Source: Heterohyrax brucei (Eukaryota > Chordata > Mammalia > Hyracoidea > Procaviidae). Taken from it: DNA of 64,000 nucleotides. The stretch lies in the NCBI GenBank assembly GCA_028571685.1, contig CM053143.1, forward strand, positions 154,994,329 to 155,058,328. Direction: 5' to 3'. Made by a program: the position numbers and the translations under genes. The notes below the pieces were generated by a model. That model did no database searches and was not told where the DNA came from. It saw only the letters and a program-made list of their open reading frames with translations. The first letter of the stretch is position 1, and every line of letters begins with the position of its first letter. This document shows positions 56,143-64,000 of the stretch, piece by piece.

Positions 56143-57165
56143 ATTGTTGTCATTATTGTTAGGTGCCCTCGAGTCAGTCTGATGGACAGCCGCCTTATGT
56201 ATAACAACAAAATATTGCCCAGTCCAGCACATCGTCACAACCAATGCTTTAGCCCATTGCGTTAATCCACTACACTGAGGGTCTATTTTCCCACGACCCT
56301 CTACCTTATACCAAGTATAACGCCTTTCTCCAGCATTGTGTCTCTCCTGATGACATGTCCAAAGTAAGAAGGATGAAGTAGTCTCACCACCCTTGCTTCT
56401 AAGGGACATTCTGGGTGTACTTTATAACAGGTATTGGTTCTTCCGACAGTCCCTTCAGCGTTTATTATCAATATCACAATTTGAATGTGTCAATTCTTCT
56501 TTGATCTTCATTTTTCACTACGGAGTTTTCACATGAACACGAAGTGACTGAAAATACCATGGCTTGGGTCAGTTATACCATTGTTATCACAGTGACATCT
56601 TTGCTTTTTTAATACTTTAAAGAGGTCTTTTGGAGCAGATTTACTTAACGTAATATGCCATTTGATTTCTTGACTGCTGCTTCTACGGGCATTGATAAAT
56701 GATCCAAGAATAAAATCTTTGACAACTTCAGCGTTTTCACCATTTATCGTTATGTTGTTTACTGGTCCAGTCGTTGAAATTTTAGTTTTCTTTATCTTCT
56801 GGTGTAATCCAAACTGAAGACTGTGGACTTTGGTCTTCATCAACGAGTGCTTCAAGTAGTCTTCAGTTGCAGCAAGCAAGGTTGTATCATCTGCACAACA
56901 CATGCTGTTAATTAGTCTTTCATCAATCCTGATGCTGTGTTCTTCATATCACCTAGCTTTTTGGATTATTTGCTCAGTACATATATTAAATAAAGTGAAA
57001 GAATACACTCTGCCACAAATCTTTTTTAAACTATGCAGTGTCCCCTTGTTCTGTTCAAATGATTGCCTCTCAATCTATGGACAGTCTATGCATGAACACA
57101 ATTAAATATTCTGGAATTCCCATTTTGTAATTGTATACATAATTTATGATGTACACAGTTACAGA
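56143..57165 (-). mobile_element. RTE 3' segment with mutated catalytic block
   Basis: This is the longest RTE piece, about 1 kb, from tail to mid reverse transcriptase. Near 56900 on the minus strand the catalytic block reads CCADDTTLL, so the expected Tyr of the YADD motif is Cys here. It ends where an L1 in the same orientation begins. Confidence 0.85.
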
Positions 57166-57169
57166 AGCT

Positions 57170-59705
57170 ATATTATTTTTAATTGTACTTTAGATAAAGA
57201 TTTACAGAACAAACTAGTCCCTCATTAAACAGCACACATACTGCTTTGTGATGCCGGTTAACGGTCTCACAACACGTCAACACCTTCTCCTTCTCAATAT
57301 TGGGTTCCCTATTCCCAGCTTTCCTGTGCCCTCCTACCTTCTAATACTTGCCCCTGGGCTTGTGTGCCGCTTTAGTGTCTTTTTGTTTTATGGGCCTAAT
57401 TCTTGGATGAAGGGTGAACCTCAAGAGTGACTTCATTAACAGGCTATAAAGGTGTCCAGGGACCATACTTTGGGGGTTTCTTTAGTCTCTGAAAGGCCAG
57501 TAAATCTGTTGTGTGTGTGGGTGTGGGTGTGAGTTAGAATTTTGTTCTCCCTTTTTTCCAGCCCTGTCTGGAGTCCTGTGATCCCCATCAGAGCAGTCAG
57601 TGGCGGTAGCTGGGCACCATCTATTTGCACCACACTCAATCTGATGGAGGCCATGGTCCATCAGTTCTTAAATTAATCTTTCTTGGATCTTTGTTTTCAT
57701 TCTTTCTTGCTTCAGGAGGCGTGAGACCACTAAAGTATCTCACATGGCTGCTCATAGCCTTTTAAGACCCAGATGCCACTCATCAAAGCAGAATGTAGAC
57801 ATTTTCTTTAAACATTATGGTATGTCAATTGATCTTCATGTTCTTGGAGACCATGGTTTCCATAGCCTTCATCCCAGCAATTTGGTACCTCAGGGAGTTT
57901 GGATGTGTCTATGAAACCCTGGTGGTGTAGAGGTTAAGTGCTACAGCTGCTAATCAAAAAACATCAGCAGTTTGAATCCACCAAGTGCTCTACAGGGCAC
58001 TCTATAGGGCAGTTCTGCTCTGTCCTACAGGTTCACTCGGAGTCAGAATTCACAAGATGGCAATGAGTTGTTTTTGTTTTTGATATGCAGAATCTATGAA
58101 ACTGCTTGTATAAGTTGTGCTGGCTTCCTCAGTATATTGTGTACTATCTTACCCTTTACCCAAATTACTATTTATCTATTGTTTATGCAGTGTTCTTTTA
58201 AATCCCCACTTCTCCCCTCCCTCATAACAATCAAAGATTGTTTCTTTTTGTCTGTAAATCTTCCCGTGAGTTTTATACTATTGGTCTCTTACAACATTTG
58301 TCATTTTGTGAGTCACTTGTTTCATTCAGCACAACGCCCTCCGGACTCACTCATGTTGTGAGATGTTTCACGGATTCATTCCTGTTCTTTACCATTGCCC
58401 AGTGCTGCTGCATTTTGTGTATCTACCATAGTTTATCCATCAGCTGTTGATGGACACCTATGTTGTGTCTACGTTTTTGCTATTGTAAACAATGCTGCAG
58501 TGAATATGGGTATGCATATGTCTATAACTGTGATGACTCTTCTCTAGGATATTTTCCTAGGAGTGGGAAGGTTGGATCATATGCTGTATCTATTTCTAGC
58601 TTCCTTAGAGAGCTCCATATCATTTTCCAAAATAGGTGTACCATTTTGTACTCCTACCAACAATGCGTTAAGAGTGACAATCTCTTCGCATTTGCCATTT
58701 ACTGGTTTTTATGATTTGTACCAGTTATGCTAGAGTGAGATGGTACCTCACTGTGGTTGGGATTTGCATTTATTTCTCTAATGGCTCGTGATGGAGACCA
58801 TGTCCTCATGTGTCAGCCGCTTGAATGTCTTCTTTGGAGAAATGTCTTCTTCATTTCCTTTGCCTATTTTTAAATTGGAATTTTTTGTCCTTTTGTTGTG
58901 GAGGTGTAGGATTTTCCTGTAGGTTTTAGAGACTAGACGTGTTTTGGATTTGTAATGGCTGTTTTCTTCCCCCAGTCTGTAAATTCTCTTCTTACCTTTT
59001 CAGTGAAGTCTTTTGATGAGCTTAAGTGTTTAATTTTTAGAAGATCCCAGTTATTTATTTTCTTGGGTTTGTGTGTTGTGAGTTATGATTTGTACCCTAT
59101 TAATGCCATGTATTAGGGCCTTTAGGGTTGATACTATTGTTTCTTCTATGATCTTTACAGTTTTCAGTTATATATTTACATTTTTGATCCATCTTGAATT
59201 AGTTTCTGTACATGAAGTTAGGTATGGGTCCTATTTCATCTTTTTGCAGATGGACATCCAGTTTTGCCAGCTTGTTTAAGACTATCTTTTTTCCCATTTG
59301 ATGGACATTGGACCCTACTGGAAGATCAAGTTATCACAGGTACACGAATTTGCATCTGGGTTCTCAGTTCTGCTCTGTTGGTCAGTTGTATTTGTCACCA
59401 TACCAGTACCAGGGGGTTTGAGCCCACAGTTGTACGATAGTGTGAGTTCTACTTTATTCATCTTCAGTAGTTCTTTATGCATCCAGGGCCTCTTCCCCTT
59501 CAATATAAAGTTACTGGTTACTTCTTCCATCTCTTTAAAGAATGTTGTTGGTGTCTGGGTCACGATTGCATTGAATCTGTAAATTGCTTTGGGTAGAACT
59601 GTGTTGAGTCTAACTATCCCTGAGCAGGGTATGCCTTTTCATTATGTAGGTCTCTTTTGGTTCTTGTAGCAGTATTTTGTAGTTTTCTTTGTATAGGTTG
59701 ATAAT
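57170..59705 (-). mobile_element. L1, 3' 2.5 kb (ORF2 C-terminus and 3' UTR), split by an AfroSINE
   Basis: On the plus strand it begins with the reversed A-rich end 'tattatttttaattgtactt' and runs back through the 3' UTR into ORF2. The frame at 59315-59563 on the minus strand matches the ORF2 C-terminal region (KRPWMHKELLKMN...). Numerous stops make it defective. The 5' end is truncated near 59705. Confidence 0.85.
57918..58092 (+). mobile_element. AfroSINE inside L1
   Basis: TCTATGAAAC duplicated at 57908-57917 and 58093-58102. Confidence 0.9.
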
Positions 59706-59712
59706 ATTACAT

Positions 59713-59910
59713 GTTGTTGTTTTTGAGTCAGTTCAGATGCGTGATAACTCCATGTGTGCAGAGCAGAACTGCTCCATGGGGTTTTCAAGGCTGTGACCTT
59801 CCAGAAGCTGATTTCCAGACTTGTCTCCAAGATGCCTGTGGGTGGGTTTTAACTGCCAGCCTTACAGCTAGGAGTCAAGCCCTTAACCAACTGCACTACC
59901 CAGGGACTCT
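59713..59910 (-). mobile_element. AfroSINE, long form
   Basis: Abuts the 5' truncation point of the L1. Confidence 0.8.
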
Positions 59911-59916
59911 TAGGTG

Positions 59917-60070
59917 TGTTAGTGTTAGTTGCTGTTAATTCTGGCTCTTGGTGATCCCATGCATGCAGAGTAGAAATGCCTTATGTAGGGTTTTCAGGTC
60001 ACCAAGCCTTTCTTCCTAGGTGACTCTGCTTGGGTTTGAACTGTCAGCCTTTTGTAGTCTGCCCTGTACT
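59917..60070 (-). mobile_element. AfroSINE, long form, head decayed
   Basis: Second of a same-orientation pair. Confidence 0.7.
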
Positions 60071-60575
60071 TATACAATTACCGACATCAGCACAAAGAAG
60101 CTTCCAGAGTGTAGAGAACCAGTGATTACTCCTCAGGGAATTAACTGTCTTAGGGTTCAGAAGGAATAAAACAGAAACCTGCAAAGGAGATAATTGCCAC
60201 AAATGTCTATGTAATGTTTACGAAACCACAAAAATACTTCTCTGATGTGGATCTCTTTTTAACTCTGGCCACCTAAATACAAGTTTTAAAGTGGTCTTCT
60301 TCCACTTACAGGAAAGAAGTTCAGAACAATGTATTTTAAGGACATGATCACGCTCGGTCATCTCTGTAACCAGCAACCCTAACTTCCCTTGGAAATTGCA
60401 CAATGCTATTTTGAAATGGTTTCAGAAGCCATGCAGATCTGGAGCTGGCTCTTTGTGCGCCTAACGCCATTGTGCCCCAGGGACAGGGCACACACTTATG
60501 TGGCCTTATCTGGGCTTGAGTGGGAGATGGTTGGCAGCTGGCTTCCCAAGCTCTGTTAAGGCCCGATGTGAGGAA

Positions 60576-60734
60576 CCCAACCCAATCAGTTGCCGTCAGG
60601 TCAATTCCAACTCACAGCGACTTTACCAGACAGAGTAGAACAGCTCCATAAAATTTCCAAGGAGTGCCTGATGGATTCAAACTGCTGAACTTCTGGTTCT
60701 ATAGCTCTTAACCACTATGCCACCTGGGTTTCCA
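60576..60734 (-). mobile_element. AfroSINE
   Basis: First unit of a direct tandem pair. Confidence 0.9.
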
Positions 60735-60881
60735 AACCTACTGCCTTCCAGTTGATTCCAATTCTTAGTGCCCTGTAAGACAGAGCTGCCCCCTAGGTTT
60801 TCCAAGGAGCACCTAGTGCATTTGAACAGTCAACTTTCCGGTTAGCAGCCATAGTACTTAACCACAATGCAACCAGGGTTT
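60735..60881 (-). mobile_element. AfroSINE
   Basis: Second unit, with no spacer from the first. Confidence 0.85.
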
Positions 60882-60974
60882 CCAGTATACGAGGGAGCCA
60901 GGCGGCATGACTCTCTGACACGGGTCTCCATCACGGTGCCAGGCCCTTGTGTCCGTGGGTCTCACCTCTCCGGG

Positions 60975-61378
60975 CTGTTTTCTTTCTCTTCATCCTAACC
61001 TCGAGCAACTGTGAATGTGACCTTACTCAGAAAGACAGTCTTTACAGATGCAGTAAAGTTAAGATACGGACATTCTGGCCCAAGGTGAGTCCTAAATCCA
61101 ATGAATGGTATCTTTTTAAGGAGAGGGCGACTTGAGACACACACACAGGGGGAAACAGAAACCAAGTGAAAACGGAGGCAGAAATTGGGAGTGACACAGG
61201 CACCAGCCAAGGAAGGCCAAGAACGGGTTCTCTGAACCCTCAGTGGGAGCATAGCCCTGCTGACACCTCGATTTTGGACATAACAGCCTTCAGAACTGTG
61301 AAAATAAATTGGTTGTTTTAAGCCCCTCAGTTTGTGGCTTAAGTTGTCTAAAGACACCCATAGGAAACTAATACAGTC
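60975..61378 (+). mobile_element. MLT1-like LTR, 5' truncated
   Basis: The segment has 'atgtgaccttactcagaaa', 'cctgctgacacctcgattt' and the terminal 'taggaaactaatacag' blocks in MLT1 order. The first part of the LTR is missing or decayed. Confidence 0.7.
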
Positions 61379-62433
61379 ATCGTGCTTTGAAGTCTACAGA
61401 GGAAGAAGTTATTTTAAACTTGGATTTTCAGCTGCCTAAGAGTGTGACATGTTGTTTTAAATGGTTGAATTACTTTACACAAATATGCTCACAAGAATGG
61501 AACACAGGAACAATGTAGAGAAGTAACACGCAAATAGCCTCCCACAGTCACACTGTTTTAAACAAAAATAGAATTTCTGTTGAACTTGATAGTCTTAAGA
61601 GACAGACAAGTCCAAAAAGGGCATTGTAGAGCTGCTTGCTGAAGTTCTAATACTTCACCATATTGCAATGCAAATCCCGGCGCTGCAGTGCTTTGTGTTC
61701 ATGTGTTACCTCCTCCACTAGCCTCAGCGGGAGACCAGGGCTCCCTGTTGGTTACCAGCACCCAGGAAAGTGTCTGGCTCCCGGCAGGATTCAAACATGA
61801 CTCAGTGAGCATATAAATGAACACACAAATAGCTCTCAGGATGTGGTCTTTTAGGATGTAGGAATTATAAATATGATTAAGATGCCATCCTTTCAAAATC
61901 CCTTCAAAATAGAACACATATTTGTTCTGTCACTTAAAGCATTTTCTTTTCAAAACCCCATGAGCTTTCAGTGTCAAGGAAACATCAGTGCTTTTCCTTA
62001 ATATCAGGATGACTGAGGTAAGTCAATGGAAGGGCATTTCACAGTTTCCTCAAGGAAAGACACAGCTGTTATTTTCATAGAAAGACCACAAGGAAAAAAA
62101 ATGAAGCAGTCAGCCTGTATTGCTTTCTACCCATCACCTTCTTAGACTGGGCCTGAGACAAAATGGGCTGCTGCTTCTACCCTCTCATAAGACGGTCTTC
62201 TTCAAGCAGATCTGGCTGCTAGCATGCAGAGCAGGCTGCTGGGCCAGTGCTCAGTCCTGACCACAGGCTAGCAGACCCCACCGTCCTCTGGTGGGAAGCA
62301 CTTTCAAGGCATCTGCACACTTTGTTGTTTTGCTTTGCTTGTCCCCAGTTCCAGCACACATCACCTTCAAGGGCATGCAAGATAGGATGTGTGCACACAG
62401 CTGCCCTTCTGGGGTACCAAGTGTTTGCTGTTT
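61379..62433. other. No feature recognised
   Basis: Unique-looking flank. Confidence 0.5.
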
Positions 62434-62630
62434 GATGGTGCAGAGGTTAAGCATCCAGCTCCTAATCTAAAGGTTGGCAGTTTAAACCCAGCAGCTGCTC
62501 CACAGAAGAAAGATGTGGCAGTCTGCTTCTATCCAGATGACAGCTTGGCAACCTGATGGTGCTGCTCTGCTCTGACGTACGGGGCTGCCATCAGTTGGAA
62601 GTGACTTCACGGCTGTGGGTTTGGTTCTTC
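62434..62630 (+). mobile_element. AfroSINE, long form
   Basis: 'agaagaaagatgtggcagtc' block. Confidence 0.85.
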
Positions 62631-63290
62631 TGGGCCTGAGATGTTAGGTCTTACATGAATTCTGGACACTCACCTGTCCAGAGAACTACTAATGATTTAA
62701 TGAAGCTGGTAGGTGCCCTTAGAGACCATTTAGTACAATCTCTTCATTTAAAAAAGACAAAAAGAGAGAATTTCAGAGACCGACTTGACCAAAACCACAG
62801 CACTGGTTCATAGCATACCCAAGGGTTGTGAGTTGCGAGCTTTGTATACCACATGACACTATGTCACGTTCCTCAGTAACTAGAGAAAGTAAAAAAAACA
62901 CTTCACTGGTATCCATGGGGTACTATTTCTCAGAAAGACATGTGAGAAATCAGAGAGAAGAGGATCCTCTCAAGGCCTAACTAAATTACCTGCTCACATA
63001 AATGGCACAGAAGTCAGTCCTGAAGTTTCCATCTGGGAACTGTTCCCATCACTTTCCTTTAACCTCCCTCCCTTCCCTTCCCAGAACATCTCCACTTTTA
63101 TTAATCCCATGCATCGTGTCTGGAAGACTCTCTCCTCAATCCTGGACCACTCTTCACCCCAGCAGATGAAGCAGCTCACCTATCACATCTTCTATGAGGC
63201 CCTATCTGAGCAGAATGCATGTTTCTTTTACACATCTACATTCTGAGTAATGTGCAGATAACTCTATCACGGAACACGCAAGTGTGGTAG
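62631..63290. other. No firm feature
   Basis: A weak MIR-like block near 62700-62830. Confidence 0.35.
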
Positions 63291-63482
63291 TTCTTAGGCG
63301 GTACAAACTGTCTGTGCTCAACTGAAGGCTGGTGGTTTGAATTCACCCAGTGTACCTGGAAAGACAGGCCTACTGACACTACTTCCAAAAAGATTACCGC
63401 TGAGAAAGCCGCCATCAAGAGCAGTTCTATTTTGTAACACAGGATATTGCCATGAATCAGAATTGACTTAGTGGCAGCTAAC
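63291..63482 (+). mobile_element. AfroSINE, long form, decayed head
   Basis: Tail 'cagaattgacttagtggcag'. Confidence 0.7.
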
Positions 63483-63584
63483 AGCATGCACCCTCCAACT
63501 AGGCTATGAGCTTCATCACAACACAACTGGGTCTTACTCACTTTAGTATTTTCAGAAACAAATGCTGTCACAGGGTTCAAGATA

Positions 63585-63744
63585 CCCAAACCAAACGCAT
63601 CGCTGTTGAGTTGGTTCTGACTCTTGGTGAACCTACAGGAAAGAGTGGAACTGTCCCATTGAGTTTCCAAGGAGCAGCTAATGGATTTGAACTGTTGACC
63701 TTCTGGTAAGGAGTCCGAGCTCTTAACCACTGCACCACCAGAGA
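63585..63744 (-). mobile_element. AfroSINE, full length
   Basis: Ends 'ccactgcaccaccagagatg'. Confidence 0.9.
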
Positions 63745-64000
63745 TGCTGAAAAAAATGTGTATGTAGAGAGGATGCAGGTATTAGGTTTCTTTTTCTCAG
63801 AATATGGTTTGAAACTTGAAAACATTATAAAACAAAATAAAGCTGGCTTCCGTGATGAAGTAGCTGGTAGAATAGACTGAATATTGTAGGTCTGAATACT
63901 GTCGGACACATGCTATGTGTCACTAACATTTAAAAACCATTTATTTCCTTTGCAAAAATGGTTGTCAATACCATTGTAATTTTTCATTGTTCTAAAACTG

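Noticed and set aside
376-63744. CRISPR-like array of about 160-bp repeats
   Set aside because: The repeats are dispersed SINEs of both orientations with irregular spacing, in a mammalian genome.

Overview
This window is nuclear DNA of an afrotherian mammal, most likely an elephant (Proboscidea) or a close paenungulate. The diagnosis rests on about seventy copies of a tRNA-headed SINE whose 3' end carries a 'tatgagtcggaatcgact'-type tail (the AfroSINE family), several fragments of the RTE-class LINE that shares this tail, and young L1 3' ends of the elephant type. The DNA is intronic or intergenic in character: AT-rich, stop-rich, with one dense CpG island.

The one protein-coding segment I can name is the first coding exon of TBC1D1 on the minus strand (CDS 7663-8073, 5' UTR 8074-8165). 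It has a consensus splice donor and acceptor, a strong Kozak start, and the beginning of the first PTB domain. The rest of TBC1D1 would lie beyond coordinate 1. About 19.5 kb upstream on the same strand lies a CpG island (about 27.3-28.3 kb) with a plausible minus-strand donor at 27602/27603. I infer that it is a TBC1D1 promoter with a non-coding first exon, which would make 8166-27602 intron 1 and 28.3-64 kb upstream flank.

Layout. 1-7.6 kb: intron downstream of the coding exon, with AfroSINEs, a solo LTR, a 205-bp inverted duplication, a mariner relic with an inverted copy of its 3' end, and a partial duplicate of the TBC1D1 exon. 7.66-8.17 kb: the exon. 9.1-15.0 kb: a decayed class I endogenous retrovirus on the minus strand (env TM, integrase and RNase H remnants, two candidate LTRs) riddled with SINEs and an L1 3' end. 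15.1-16.7 kb: an RTE LINE interrupted by a solo LTR. 17-27 kb: L1M 3' end, solo LTR, SINEs, MIRs, RTE. 27.3-28.3 kb: CpG island flanked by two alternating purine-pyrimidine (Z-DNA-prone) tracts. 29-64 kb: nested repeats, including RTE fragments, six further L1 segments, three more solo LTRs, two MLT1-like LTRs and many SINEs.

I see no bacterial-style operon, CRISPR array, tRNA or rRNA gene, and no intact mobile-element protein. No new biological system is evident. The most unusual observations are structural: the exon-fragment duplication joined to a SINE, the inverted duplication, the palindromic mariner, an internal L1 ORF2 piece bounded by a 13-bp direct repeat, and Z-DNA tracts at the island.
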